A stretch of 64,000 nucleotides of DNA, from assembly GCF_010093065.1 (NCBI RefSeq), contig NZ_CP048113.1, positions 6,342,001-6,406,000 of the forward strand. Reading direction: 5' to 3'. This stretch comes from Chitinophaga agri. Its GTDB lineage: Bacteria > Bacteroidota > Bacteroidia > Chitinophagales > Chitinophagaceae. The stretch's first letter is position 1; each line of letters opens with the position of its first letter. Below are positions 1 through 8,742 of this stretch, piece after piece. A program made the translations under genes and the position numbers. The notes under the pieces are model-generated. The model ran no database searches. It saw nothing but the letters and a program-made list of their open reading frames with translations, and was not told the origin of the DNA.

Positions 1-1072
1 CCATATTACTCTGTCCCATGATCAGTGCTGCACACAGGAAAGAGTTGTTATGGTGTTGCTCATGTGCCGGAAAGATCAGTGAGTTCAGTACTTCACAGCA
101 GGAGATCGTTGCGTTGTTACCCAGGTAAGAATTGATCAGGCGTGCGCCGTATTTCAACTGTGAATGAGAGGCCATGACAAAACGTACAGCCTTCACACCA
201 TAAAATACACGGCAGCCATAACCAACTATACCATTCACCAGTTCACAGCCTTCACCGATCTGACTGGTAGCTTCTGCGGAACTATTGATCGTTACATTTT
301 TGATCTTATTGGCGCCTTTAAGATAGGCATCGGTACCGATGGTGACATCCTTGATGATCTTACAGTTCTTGATCACACTGCGGTCACCTACCATGCCGTA
401 GTAACCACGTTTTTTATCGAACTGTTTTTCAGTGAATGACTTGAATTGTTGTTGCAGGGTGGTATCGTTCCTGTTGCGTGTCCATAGCCATGCATCGCCC
501 GGCAGCATACCATCAAACGGCATTACACTACGTCCGCCGTTTTCGTTACACAGTTCCAGCCAGATGCGCAGCGATTCAGATTCACCTTCCTTAATGATAC
601 CATTACCAAATTTAGCGTGATCAGTTGTTGTCATTTCATTGACATTGCAGATGATCACTTCATTGCCGATGATATAGTGAGAGAGATAGTTGACATTATG
701 TATGACCGCATTATCGCCAAAGTCGCAGGAAGAGATCGTACTGTTGTACAATCCCACAGGCAGTCTAAGGTTGTGAAATTCGAGGTAGTACGGCTCCAGT
801 TTGCCGATGCGTACCACACCAAAAAAATGACAGTGTTTTACCAGCTGCGGGCTGAATGCCTCTGCCACAAAGATGTTGTTCCAGTCATCAGAAGTGTTAT
901 CATTACGTACCAGTATTTCAATCTCAAGGGCACTGAGTTTACGATAGTTGGTTTGTTGTTTGCCCAGTTGCCGGTTCCGCAGGTAATACTCATCTTTGCC
1001 TTCGGGTAAATAAGGACCCGCTACAAAATTGTAGCCTAACTCGGTGAGTGGCTTCTTCTGTATTACATTCAT
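1..1072 (-). CDS. DUF4954 family protein, left-handed beta-helix (partial, runs off left edge)
   Basis: Reading the minus strand from an ATG at 1072 gives an open frame of 357 codons to the window edge, so the C-terminus is missing. The protein shows repeated hexapeptide-like turns such as STISSCDFGDNAVIHNV and VIKNCKIIKDVTIGTDAYL, typical of left-handed parallel beta-helix proteins. The stretch SLRIWLELCNENGGRSVMPF and the overall layout match the Bacteroidota DUF4954 family as I know it. The biochemical role of that family is not established. It starts 21 bp after the glmS stop on the same strand, so it is probably cotranscribed with glmS; a link to amino-sugar metabolism is only inference. 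Three shorter open frames on the plus strand here are shadows. Confidence 0.85.
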   Translation of the reverse strand, partial: MNVIQKKPLTELGYNFVAGPYLPEGKDEYYLRNRQLGKQQTNYRKLSALEIEILVRNDNTSDDWNNIFVAEAFSPQLVKHCHFFGVVRIGKLEPYYLEFHNLRLPVGLYNSTISSCDFGDNAVIHNVNYLSHYIIGNEVIICNVNEMTTTDHAKFGNGIIKEGESESLRIWLELCNENGGRSVMPFDGMLPGDAWLWTRNRNDTTLQQQFKSFTEKQFDKKRGYYGMVGDRSVIKNCKIIKDVTIGTDAYLKGANKIKNVTINSSAEATSQIGEGCELVNGIVGYGCRVFYGVKAVRFVMASHSQLKYGARLINSYLGNNATISCCEVLNSLIFPAHEQHHNNSFLCAALIMGQSNM

Positions 1073-1093
1073 CGAAAATATTGTTGATGTTTA

Positions 1094-2929
1094 CTATTCT
1101 ACGGTTACTGATTTCGCCAGATTTCTTGGTTTATCCACATCGAACCCTTTCAGTACACCTATATGATATGCAAGCAGCTGCATCGGAATAACAGATACGA
1201 TCGGTGCTACCAGTTCGTCAGACGCTGGAACTTCAATGATATCATCCGCCATGCCGCGAATGGTCTGATCACCTTCTGTTACTACCGCAATTACTTTTCC
1301 TTTTCGTGCTTTAATTTCCTGTATGTTGGAGACAACCTTTTCGTAATAGCTGTCACGTGTAGCGACAAAAACAACAGGTAGGTTTTCATCTACCAGTGCA
1401 ATCGGACCGTGTTTCATTTCGGCTGCCGGATAACCTTCCGCGTGGATGTAGGATATTTCTTTCAGCTTTAATGCGCCTTCCAGTGCTACCGGGAAGTTAT
1501 AACCACGTCCGAGGTAAAGGAAGTCACGGGCATCTTTATATTTATCAGCGATCTCTCTGATCTTATCATTTAATTTCAGGGCGGTTGCTACTTTTTCAGG
1601 AATAGCATCCAGCTCGTCGATCAGGTGCTGTAAGCGCTGCTGTGTGATGCTGCCTTTTTCCTGTGCGACCCTTAGTCCTATCATACACAGTACTGCGAGT
1701 TGGGCAGTGAATGCCTTCGTACTTGCCACACCTATTTCAGGACCAGCATGGGTATAAGCGCCGGCATGTGAGATACGTGCAATAGATGAACCTACTACGT
1801 TGCACACGCCAAGGATGATGGCGCCTTTTTCCTTCGCACTTTCAATGGCGACCAGGGTATCTGCAGTTTCGCCGGACTGTGACACTGCAATGATCACGTC
1901 ACCTTCACCTACCACCGGATTTCGGTAACGAAATTCGGAGGCATATTCTACTTCTACCGGGATGCGGCACAGTTCTTCGATCATATACTCGGCTACCAGT
2001 CCTGCGTGCCAGGAAGTGCCACAGGCTACGATGATAATGCGTTTTGCCTGGCTCAGTAGCCTGGCATGTTCGCGTATACCACCCAGCGTGAGGGTGCCAC
2101 TTTTGGCATCCAGGCGGCCGCGTAAGCTGTCAAACAGTGTTTGTGGCTGTTCAAAGATCTCTTTCAGCATGAAATGATCATATCCACCTTTTTCGATGGC
2201 TGCCAGTTCAATATCCAGTTTCTGGATATAAGGTGTTTGACGTTCGTTGGAGATATTTTTGAGGATCAGTTCATCTGCTTTGATAATGGCAATCTCATAG
2301 TCATTTACATAGACCACTTCTTTTGTATATTCCACGATAGGAGAGGCATCAGAAGCAAGGAAGTGTTCTCCTTTACCAACACCGATCACCAGCGGACTAC
2401 CTTTACGGGCTGCGATGAGCGTATCCGGGTTATCCTGGTCAACAAGTACGATCACATAAGCGCCTACTACTCTTTTTAGAGCAATGCGCAGGGCTTCTTC
2501 TAGTCCGCATTGATTGCTCTGTTGTATTTCCTCTATGAAATGAATGAGCACTTCTGTGTCTGTATCACTTTTAAACGTATGGCCTTTTTTCAGCAGCTCC
2601 TGTTTGAGCATCGCATAGTTTTCAATGATACCATTGTGTATCATCGCCAGTTTACCGTTGCCGGAAGTATGCGGATGGGAGTTACGGTCACTGGGTTCTC
2701 CATGGGTGGCCCATCTTGTATGACCAATGGCCACGTGACTGTGTACATCTTTTCCACTAAGGAAGTCTTCCAGCTCGGCCACTTTTCCTTTCTTCTTGTA
2801 GACTTTCAGGCCACCGTTCAATAATGCCACGCCGGCGCTATCGTAACCGCGGTATTCTAATCTTTTCAATCCTTTTAATACAATGGGGTAGGCTTCTCGT
2901 TGGCCTATATAAGCGACTATTCCGCACAT
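1094..2929 (-). CDS. glmS: Glutamine--fructose-6-phosphate aminotransferase (isomerizing)
   Basis: It makes glucosamine-6-phosphate from fructose-6-phosphate and glutamine, the entry step to UDP-GlcNAc for peptidoglycan and LPS. At 611 residues it has the usual length. The N-terminus MCGIVAYIG supplies the Cys2 nucleophile of the class II glutamine amidotransferase domain (about 2-220). Two SIS sugar-isomerase domains follow (about 290-420 and 460-600), with ACGTSWHA and SQSGETADT in the first. The C-terminus DKPRNLAKSVTVE is the family signature. It is cytoplasmic. The DUF4954 gene follows 21 bp downstream. I saw no glmS ribozyme; a minus-strand box related to TAnnTTTG but with three spacer bases lies near 2963-2971. 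Confidence 0.97.
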   Translation of the reverse strand: MCGIVAYIGQREAYPIVLKGLKRLEYRGYDSAGVALLNGGLKVYKKKGKVAELEDFLSGKDVHSHVAIGHTRWATHGEPSDRNSHPHTSGNGKLAMIHNGIIENYAMLKQELLKKGHTFKSDTDTEVLIHFIEEIQQSNQCGLEEALRIALKRVVGAYVIVLVDQDNPDTLIAARKGSPLVIGVGKGEHFLASDASPIVEYTKEVVYVNDYEIAIIKADELILKNISNERQTPYIQKLDIELAAIEKGGYDHFMLKEIFEQPQTLFDSLRGRLDAKSGTLTLGGIREHARLLSQAKRIIIVACGTSWHAGLVAEYMIEELCRIPVEVEYASEFRYRNPVVGEGDVIIAVSQSGETADTLVAIESAKEKGAIILGVCNVVGSSIARISHAGAYTHAGPEIGVASTKAFTAQLAVLCMIGLRVAQEKGSITQQRLQHLIDELDAIPEKVATALKLNDKIREIADKYKDARDFLYLGRGYNFPVALEGALKLKEISYIHAEGYPAAEMKHGPIALVDENLPVVFVATRDSYYEKVVSNIQEIKARKGKVIAVVTEGDQTIRGMADDIIEVPASDELVAPIVSVIPMQLLAYHIGVLKGFDVDKPRNLAKSVTVE

Positions 2930-3151
2930 AGATGTTTTTCAGTTTTACATGGATAAAGCGTGCAAATTGTATAAAAAATGTGAAAAACGTATAAAAGATT
3001 GCGAATAATGACCCAGAATAAAGAAATGAGCCTCATTCTTTTAAATTGGTAAGTAGTATTACTTATCTGAATGGTGTCCCTCTCTGTTATCAAATTGTAT
3101 GCCTGCTAAGAAAATTCGTAATTTGTACCCCTTAACCGAACTAGAGGTCCT

Positions 3152-3685
3152 ATGAGATACATCGTAATACTGCTATTATGCTGTCTGGCATGTGAACAAC
3201 CTCCGCCTGCGAGGCAACCGGTCCCGGTTGCAGAGGACAGCACCTTCCTGACGGGTACTTTTTACCTGGTGCGCCATGCTGAGCAGGTGCCTGGTATTGA
3301 TTCCGGATTGACAGCAACCGGCAGGCAACAGGCAGGCGCCCTGTACAGAGAGCTGCAGGACTCAGGTATCCAGAAAGTATATTTTGCACGGTATCTCAGT
3401 AGTATGCAGACGACTGATTCCATCTGCCAGTATCTGACCCTGGATACTGCGTCGTATGTCGCTGACTCTTCCGGAGAGAATCTGTTATATGAGATCACCC
3501 GGCATAACGACTGGGGGAAGAAGCTGCTGGTCGTAGGTAACAGTCGTACGCTGATACCCATCATGCATGCGCTGAAGGCGAAACCAAAGCTGGATTCAAT
3601 AGGAGGAAACGACTATGGTAGCCTGTTCGTCGTCCGGAAACATAAGGATAGTGTCCGCTGTAAAAGGGTCAACTATCTGGATTAA
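3152..3685 (+). CDS. Histidine phosphatase family lipoprotein (SixA/phosphoglycerate mutase-like)
   Basis: A 177-residue protein with the catalytic motif YLVRHAE near residue 44, the branch-1 histidine phosphatase signature (RHG/RHA). DSGLTATGRQQAGAL follows, as in SixA-type phosphatases. The later VVGNSRT segment sits where the second catalytic histidine motif is expected and lacks a clear histidine, so activity is uncertain. The N-terminus is a short hydrophobic stretch ending in LLCCLACEQ, which suggests a lipoprotein signal with one of several cysteines modified. The substrate is unknown. It is a monocistronic gene that ends at a strong hairpin terminator and is divergent from glmS. Confidence 0.8.
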   Translation: MRYIVILLLCCLACEQPPPARQPVPVAEDSTFLTGTFYLVRHAEQVPGIDSGLTATGRQQAGALYRELQDSGIQKVYFARYLSSMQTTDSICQYLTLDTASYVADSSGENLLYEITRHNDWGKKLLVVGNSRTLIPIMHALKAKPKLDSIGGNDYGSLFVVRKHKDSVRCKRVNYLD

Positions 3686-3733
3686 AAAAACCGGAATGGT
3701 AAGGGGAGCTCCCGTTACTATTCCGGTTTTTTC
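3684..3733. terminator. Bidirectional terminator between the phosphatase gene and mgtE
   Basis: Inverted repeat based on CCGGAATGGTAA and TTACTATTCCGG with A-tract on one side and T-tract on the other. It sits between two convergent genes, so it can serve both. Confidence 0.85.
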
Positions 3734-3780
3734 TTTGTATTACTAATTGACAATGAAATGTTAAATAGTAGGTTAGGGGA

Positions 3781-5157
3781 TTAAAGCATAATTCCCTTCA
3801 TCAGGGTATAGGCCACGGAAAAATAGATCAGTAACCCGGTTACGTCTACCAATGTAGCCACAAATGGGGCCGATGACGTCGCAGGGTCCGCTCCCAGTCT
3901 TTTTAAGAGCAGGGGAAGCATCGAACCCGATAAGGTTCCCCACAATACTACACCCACCAATGAGAGCCCAACCGTCATTCCGATTAACGTACCATGCTCA
4001 CCATAGGTGAAGAATACAGCGTTCCATAGCAGGATACGCATGAACCCGATCAGTCCTAAAACACCTCCCAGCAGCAGTCCTGAAAGGATTTCCCTTTTCA
4101 TGACCCTCCACCAGTCTGAAAGGGTGATCTCACCCACGGCCATTGCCTGAATGATCAGGGTAGATGCCTGAGAGCCACTGTTTCCCCCGCTTGATATGAT
4201 CAATGGTACGAAGAGGGCCAGTACAACCGCCTGGGCTATCTCATGCTCATAATACTTCATGGCTGTTGCTGTGAGCATTTCTCCCAGGAATAATATGATC
4301 AGCCAGCCTATTCTCTTTTTGACCAGTTTAAGCAGCGGGATCTCGAGGTACGGTTCATCCAGTGCCTCGGTACCACCGATACGCTGTATGTCTTCTGTAT
4401 GTTCTTCATTGGCGATCCAGAGGATGTCATCAATGGTCACGATACCCAGCAGGATGCCGGTATCATCTACCACAGGCAGTGCCACACGGTTTTCCATACG
4501 GAAGGTCTGAATGGCTTCTTCCTGGTCGTCATTGACATGTAAGGCCACGAAACGATCATCCATGAGGGTGTGTACGACGGTATCAGGCGATACCAGCAGG
4601 AATTCCCTGATCCGGAAGTCGTCCAGCAGTTTGCCTTTTTCATCTATTACATAGATCACGTCAATGGTCTCACTATCCTTACCATATTCCCGGATGTAGC
4701 GTAACACCTGCTTCACTGACCACTCTTCCCGTACGGCTATGTATTCAGGCGTCATCATACGTCCTACACTGGTCTCAGGGTATCCCAGCAGACTAAGGGT
4801 GATCTTGCGTTCCTCCGGGTCCAGTAGCTTTAACAGCTCCTTCAGTACATCACTGTGTAACTCTCCCAGGAAGGCGGTACGGTCATCCGCCGGCAGCTCG
4901 TTCAGCAGCTCTGCTACTTTGCCGGCAGGTAGTTCCCGGATCACCTCTTCCTGTATATGAAACTCCAGGATCCTGAAAGCTGCGGCAGCACGGCTTATGG
5001 ACAATTGGCTCATGATCACATTGGCATTTTCCGGCAACTCATGAATGAGTTCGGCAATGTCTGTGATCAGCTGGTCATCCAGGTAGACTTTCAGTTCCGG
5101 GAGGTTCTGCTCAGCGACCAGCGTTTCAAATTTTTCCTGTAATGCTTCATTTTCCAT
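3781..5157 (-). CDS. mgtE: Magnesium transporter MgtE
   Basis: A Mg2+ channel/transporter of the inner membrane, 458 residues, the family's usual length. Order of parts: an N-terminal superhelical MgtE domain (about 20-130) rich in LLNELPADD-type repeats, a CBS pair (about 135-255) beginning at VGRMMTPEYIAV, then five membrane helices (about 280-455) with GGNSGSQAS, the conserved pore signature of the SLC41/MgtE family. In known members the CBS domains close the pore when cytoplasmic Mg2+ is high. The next upstream gene on the same strand is a bestrophin with a gap of about 50 bp, so the two may form an ion-transport operon. Confidence 0.95.
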   Translation of the reverse strand: MENEALQEKFETLVAEQNLPELKVYLDDQLITDIAELIHELPENANVIMSQLSISRAAAAFRILEFHIQEEVIRELPAGKVAELLNELPADDRTAFLGELHSDVLKELLKLLDPEERKITLSLLGYPETSVGRMMTPEYIAVREEWSVKQVLRYIREYGKDSETIDVIYVIDEKGKLLDDFRIREFLLVSPDTVVHTLMDDRFVALHVNDDQEEAIQTFRMENRVALPVVDDTGILLGIVTIDDILWIANEEHTEDIQRIGGTEALDEPYLEIPLLKLVKKRIGWLIILFLGEMLTATAMKYYEHEIAQAVVLALFVPLIISSGGNSGSQASTLIIQAMAVGEITLSDWWRVMKREILSGLLLGGVLGLIGFMRILLWNAVFFTYGEHGTLIGMTVGLSLVGVVLWGTLSGSMLPLLLKRLGADPATSSAPFVATLVDVTGLLIYFSVAYTLMKGIML

Positions 5158-5207
5158 ATTCCAAATGCTGTCAGTGAGGCGAAATTAAAGAAAGTTGTCT
5201 TCCCAGC

Positions 5208-6077
5208 TTACAATATCTCTGCCACATGCTTGCGGATGTTGGCAGATATCGTATCGGTAGGAAGGTCATTGGCGTCAAATCCGAAAGGGTCTTCTATCTC
5301 CTCTGCGATCAGCTCCAGACTCGCCAGTACATAGAAAATGAACACCACTACAGGTATGATGAGATAGTGTAGCGTGAATACATAACCTACAGGCAGGGTC
5401 ATTACAAAGAAAAAGATGAACTTTTTAATGAAGACACTGTAAGAGAAAGGTATCGGGGTATTCCTGATCCTTTCACAGGCACCCATGATGTCAGTGAATG
5501 ACAGTAACTCTGTGTTGAGGCTGAGTAACTGTTCCCCGCTGATCTGTCCCTGGCGGTACAATTCGTGTACATGTGCAATGATCTGTGCAGCTATCTGATT
5601 AGGTACATGTTTACCTTCCTGTATCTGCATGCCTTCCGTATGCTGAAACTCATCAGGCAGATACAGGTTACGCAGATGGTTCTTCAAACCAAAGGCATAG
5701 TTAGGGATCATGATCCTGAAGAACTCACGGGAAGCCGTATTGGAAGCCGGCAGGATAGCATTCAGCTTTATGGCCAGATTGCGGCTGTTGTTCACCAGTG
5801 CGCCCCACAGCTTACGTCCTTCCCACCACCGGTCGTACGCTGTATTGGTACGAAACACGAGTAACAGGGAGATCACAAAGCCCAGCAGCGAATGAACTAA
5901 CGTAACCTGTTTCAGGTCACTGTTTTGGGATAAGTGTAATAACTCCAGCTCCAGAAAGGCTATCAGTGCAGAATAGGCAGACAGGGCTATAAACATCGGA
6001 TAAAGCTTCCTGACGGTATCCGCTTTATGGATGCGGAAGATAAAGGTAAACCAGGCTTTCGGGTTGTAATCGATCAT
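5208..6077 (-). CDS. Bestrophin family ion channel protein
   Basis: About 289 residues with bestrophin features: the N-terminal DYNPKAWFTFIFRIHKADTV, a hydrophobic block with RTNTAYDRWWEGRKLWG (conserved in bacterial bestrophins), and a C-terminal block with two further membrane helices followed by EEIEDPFGFDANDLP, the acidic signature. Bacterial homologues form pentameric cation or anion channels. I chose the ATG at 6077. A TTG at 6101 is in frame, but it lies inside a perfect TAGGTTTG -7 box (6099-6106 on the minus strand), so translation from there is unlikely. It is divergent from the SET-domain gene and upstream of mgtE. Confidence 0.9.
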   Translation of the reverse strand: MIDYNPKAWFTFIFRIHKADTVRKLYPMFIALSAYSALIAFLELELLHLSQNSDLKQVTLVHSLLGFVISLLLVFRTNTAYDRWWEGRKLWGALVNNSRNLAIKLNAILPASNTASREFFRIMIPNYAFGLKNHLRNLYLPDEFQHTEGMQIQEGKHVPNQIAAQIIAHVHELYRQGQISGEQLLSLNTELLSFTDIMGACERIRNTPIPFSYSVFIKKFIFFFVMTLPVGYVFTLHYLIIPVVVFIFYVLASLELIAEEIEDPFGFDANDLPTDTISANIRKHVAEIL

Positions 6078-6098
6078 ATTTGGTTGTATACATTTACG

Positions 6099-6106
6099 CA
6101 AACCTA
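6099..6106 (-). promoter_or_regulatory. -7 promoter box of the bestrophin-mgtE unit
   Basis: TAGGTTTG on the minus strand, an exact match to the Bacteroidota -7 consensus TAnnTTTG, 21 nt before the ATG at 6077. No convincing -33 TTG was found. Confidence 0.55.
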
Positions 6107-6174
6107 AAAATTTTAACTATGATTTTGATAACTTCCTCCTTTACCTTTATTTTACGCTTCCTTTACATTATATT

Positions 6175-6564
6175 ATGATCAAGCCATATTTATACGTAGA
6201 CAAGACCAAAGGCAAGGGCCGTGGTGTATTTACCAAAGAAAGAATACCCGCAGGCACCCGCATCGAAACCTCGCCTGTACTTGTTTTGTCTTACGACGAT
6301 ACAGAGATTGTCGATAAAACTAAACTGCACAACTACATCTTTTTATGGGGTGTCAGAGAAACCCGTTCCTGCATTGCGCTTGGTCTGTGTTCCATCTACA
6401 ACCACTCCTATGAACCTAACTGCGAGTACGAAATGGATTTTGATGCTGAAACAATGAGCATCATTACCCGTAAGGAGATCAAGAAAGGTGAAGAACTGCT
6501 CATCAACTATAACGGTGATGTGACCGATTCCTCTCCGGTTTGGTTCGACGTTAAGAAGAAATAG
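6175..6564 (+). CDS. SET domain protein
   Basis: A 129-residue protein that is almost entirely one SET domain. It has the N-terminal KGKGRGVFTKERIPAGTRI turn, the pseudoknot segment CSIYNHSYEPNCEY (the NHxxxPN motif that contacts S-adenosylmethionine), and GEELLINYNGD at the end. SET domains usually methylate lysines. Small free-standing bacterial members exist, but their substrates are mostly unknown. There is no signal peptide, so it is cytoplasmic. It stands alone, between a divergent bestrophin and a downstream MarR gene, and ends at a small hairpin. Confidence 0.9.
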   Translation: MIKPYLYVDKTKGKGRGVFTKERIPAGTRIETSPVLVLSYDDTEIVDKTKLHNYIFLWGVRETRSCIALGLCSIYNHSYEPNCEYEMDFDAETMSIITRKEIKKGEELLINYNGDVTDSSPVWFDVKKK

Positions 6565-6601
6565 TCGCCGGTCGGGCCGCAGCGCCTTCCCGAAAGAAAT
6601 A

Positions 6602-6627
6602 AATAAGGAATTGAGAAATTCCTTATT
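6602..6627 (+). terminator. Hairpin after the SET gene
   Basis: AATAAGGAATT and AATTCCTTATT, 11 bp arms with a 4-nt loop. The following T-run is weak, so termination is only likely. Confidence 0.5.
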
Positions 6628-6639
6628 ATTGTATCTAAA

Positions 6640-6657
6640 TATATAAGCACTTATATA
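6640..6657. promoter_or_regulatory. Palindromic operator candidate ahead of the MarR-hut operon
   Basis: TATATAAG-CA-CTTATATA is a perfect 8+8 bp palindrome 8 bp before the marR start codon. MarR proteins bind such 16-20 bp palindromes as dimers, often their own promoter, so autoregulation is a reasonable inference. Confidence 0.6.
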
Positions 6658-6665
6658 ATTTACTT

Positions 6666-7151
6666 ATGAGCTTTTACGCTTCACTGGGATACCTGGTTTT
6701 TGGCAGCCGTCTCAGGCGGCTAAGTGAATACTTCCTCATGGAAGTGAATAAGGTATACGAGCAGGCTGGTATCGCCTTTGACGCGAGCTGGTTCCCTGTT
6801 TTTTACATCCTGTCCCGGCAGCAGAACATTCCGCTCATCGACATTGCTGAACAACTGGAAGTCTCCCACTCCGCTATCAGTCAGCTGGTTACCAACCTGA
6901 AAAAGAAAGGTCTCGTCCATACAGCGCCCTGCCCGGATGACGGTCGCCGTCAGCTCGTAATGTTAAGCAAGGAGGGAGACGCACTGTTACAGCAGGTGCA
7001 ACCCGTATGGGAAGCCATCACTGCTGCCATGGAAACATTAACAGAAGAGAACAAACAAACCAGGCAGCTGCTGGATGCCATCCGGCAGGTGGAAAGCGCT
7101 GTACAGGAAACGCCATTGTCCGACAGGATAAAGACTGCTATGAAAAACTGA
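6666..7151 (+). CDS. MarR family transcriptional regulator, first gene of the hut operon
   Basis: A 161-residue winged-helix protein. IPLIDIAEQLEVSHSAISQL is the recognition helix-turn-helix and PCPDDGRRQLVMLSKEGDALL is the wing typical of MarR. Members usually dimerise, bind palindromic DNA and release it on binding a small ligand. The gene begins just after an AT-rich palindrome and ends 22 bp before hutH, so it is very likely the first gene of a marR-hutH-hutU-hutI operon and a candidate regulator of histidine use. In Pseudomonadota the hut repressor is instead HutC (GntR family). The ligand is unknown. Confidence 0.88.
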   Translation: MSFYASLGYLVFGSRLRRLSEYFLMEVNKVYEQAGIAFDASWFPVFYILSRQQNIPLIDIAEQLEVSHSAISQLVTNLKKKGLVHTAPCPDDGRRQLVMLSKEGDALLQQVQPVWEAITAAMETLTEENKQTRQLLDAIRQVESAVQETPLSDRIKTAMKN

Positions 7152-7173
7152 TCACTACTCAATTCAATCAATA

Positions 7174-8742
7174 ATGATACACCAATTCAAGTACGGTATA
7201 GATCAGCTCACCGTGGCCAGAGCGCTGGATATAGCTTCCGGAAAGCTGTCCGGCGTACTGGTACCGGAGGTGACTGCACGCATCCGCACCAGCGCTGCCC
7301 ATGTACAAACGATCGTATCCGCGCATAGCACCGTATATGGTATCAATACCGGCTTCGGCCCTCTTTGTGATACCAAAATATCCGAAGAAGATACCCGCAC
7401 ACTGCAATATAATATCCTCCAGAGCCATAGTGTCGGTGTTGGTCATCCTATTCCTGAAACAGTGGCCCGCGTCATGCTGGTGACCAAAGTACATGCTTTG
7501 GCACAGGGGTACTCCGGTGCCGCTCTCTCTACGCTGGAGCGTATCATCTGGCACATCGAAAACAAGGTAACGCCTGTAGTGCCTGAAAAAGGCTCGGTAG
7601 GCGCCTCTGGTGACCTGGCGCCCCTATCACATCTTTTCCTGCCGTTAATAGGCCTGGGAGAGGTATTCTATAAAGGTCAGCGGCAACCTGCTGCCGCTGT
7701 CTTACAAGCCGAAGGACTGGAGCCGGTTGTGTTGGGCCCGAAAGAAGGTCTTGCACTGATCAACGGTACGCAGTTCATCCTGTCCTTTGCGGTGACTGCC
7801 CTGCAACGGATGCATAATGCCCTCGACGCAGCTGATATTATCGGTGCGTTATCCCTGGAAGGACTGATGGGCACTGCCCGCCCGTTTGATCCCCGCCTGC
7901 ATGCTATCAGGCCTTTCACTGGTAATCAGCTGGTCGCACACCGGTTGAAGACAATGCTGGACAACTCGGGTATCATGGCTGCGCACATAGATTGTGGGCG
8001 CGTACAGGACCCGTATTCCCTGCGTTGTATGCCGCAGGTACACGGTGCTTCCCGTACTGCATGGCATCACCTGAGAGAGCTCACGGTGATAGAACTGAAT
8101 GCGGTAACTGATAACCCGATCATCTTTAGTGCAGATGACACCATCAGTGGTGGTAACTTCCACGGTCAGCCACTGGCCATGCCATTAGACTATGCCACTG
8201 TTGCTGCCGCGGAACTGGGTAACATCTCCGATCGTCGCTGCTATATGATGATCGAAGGCCGTTATGGCTTACCTAAATTATTAATTGAAGACGCTGGACT
8301 AAACTCCGGCTTTATGATACCTCAGTACACTACTGCCGCTCTGGTGACGGAGAATAAGACGCTCTGTTTCCCGGCCAGTGCAGACAGTGTACCAACTTCC
8401 CTCGGTCAGGAAGACCATGTGTCCATGGGGTCTATCAGTGGCCGTAAACTGCACCAGGTAATAGATAACCTTGAGTATATCCTGGCGATCGAGCTGCTGT
8501 ATGCTGCACAGGCGGTAGATTTCAGACGACCGTTGCGATCAGGTCCGGTACTGGAAGCGGTACACTCTTTCGTACGTCAGACGGTACCATTCGCTGCCAA
8601 AGACAGGATCTTTGCGAATGATATCAAACAATTGCATCAGCTCATCGCCAGTCAGTCTATCGTGAATGTGGCTAACGAAGCCGCCCTCAACAATCACTTA
8701 TCTCTAAACGGTATTTATCATGAACAGTTCGGACTTTATTAA
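7174..8742 (+). CDS. hutH: Histidine ammonia-lyase
   Basis: It removes ammonia from histidine to give urocanate, the first step of histidine breakdown. At 522 residues it has family length. [15 protein letters not shown] holds the Ala-Ser-Gly triad (144-146) that cyclises into the MIO prosthetic group. [10 protein letters not shown] near the N-terminus and the QEDHVSMGS segment near residue 411 are conserved active-site regions. It is cytoplasmic and normally tetrameric. The 3' end overlaps the hutU start by 23 bp, which suggests translational coupling. Confidence 0.97.
   Translation: MIHQFKYGIDQLTVARALDIASGKLSGVLVPEVTARIRTSAAHVQTIVSAHSTVYGINTGFGPLCDTKISEEDTRTLQYNILQSHSVGVGHPIPETVARVMLVTKVHALAQGYSGAALSTLERIIWHIENKVTPVVPEKGSVGASGDLAPLSHLFLPLIGLGEVFYKGQRQPAAAVLQAEGLEPVVLGPKEGLALINGTQFILSFAVTALQRMHNALDAADIIGALSLEGLMGTARPFDPRLHAIRPFTGNQLVAHRLKTMLDNSGIMAAHIDCGRVQDPYSLRCMPQVHGASRTAWHHLRELTVIELNAVTDNPIIFSADDTISGGNFHGQPLAMPLDYATVAAAELGNISDRRCYMMIEGRYGLPKLLIEDAGLNSGFMIPQYTTAALVTENKTLCFPASADSVPTSLGQEDHVSMGSISGRKLHQVIDNLEYILAIELLYAAQAVDFRRPLRSGPVLEAVHSFVRQTVPFAAKDRIFANDIKQLHQLIASQSIVNVANEAALNNHLSLNGIYHEQFGLY

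Noticed and set aside
164..1009. Three forward open frames at the left edge
   Set aside because: They are antisense to a continuous minus-strand frame with clear DUF4954 beta-helix sequence.
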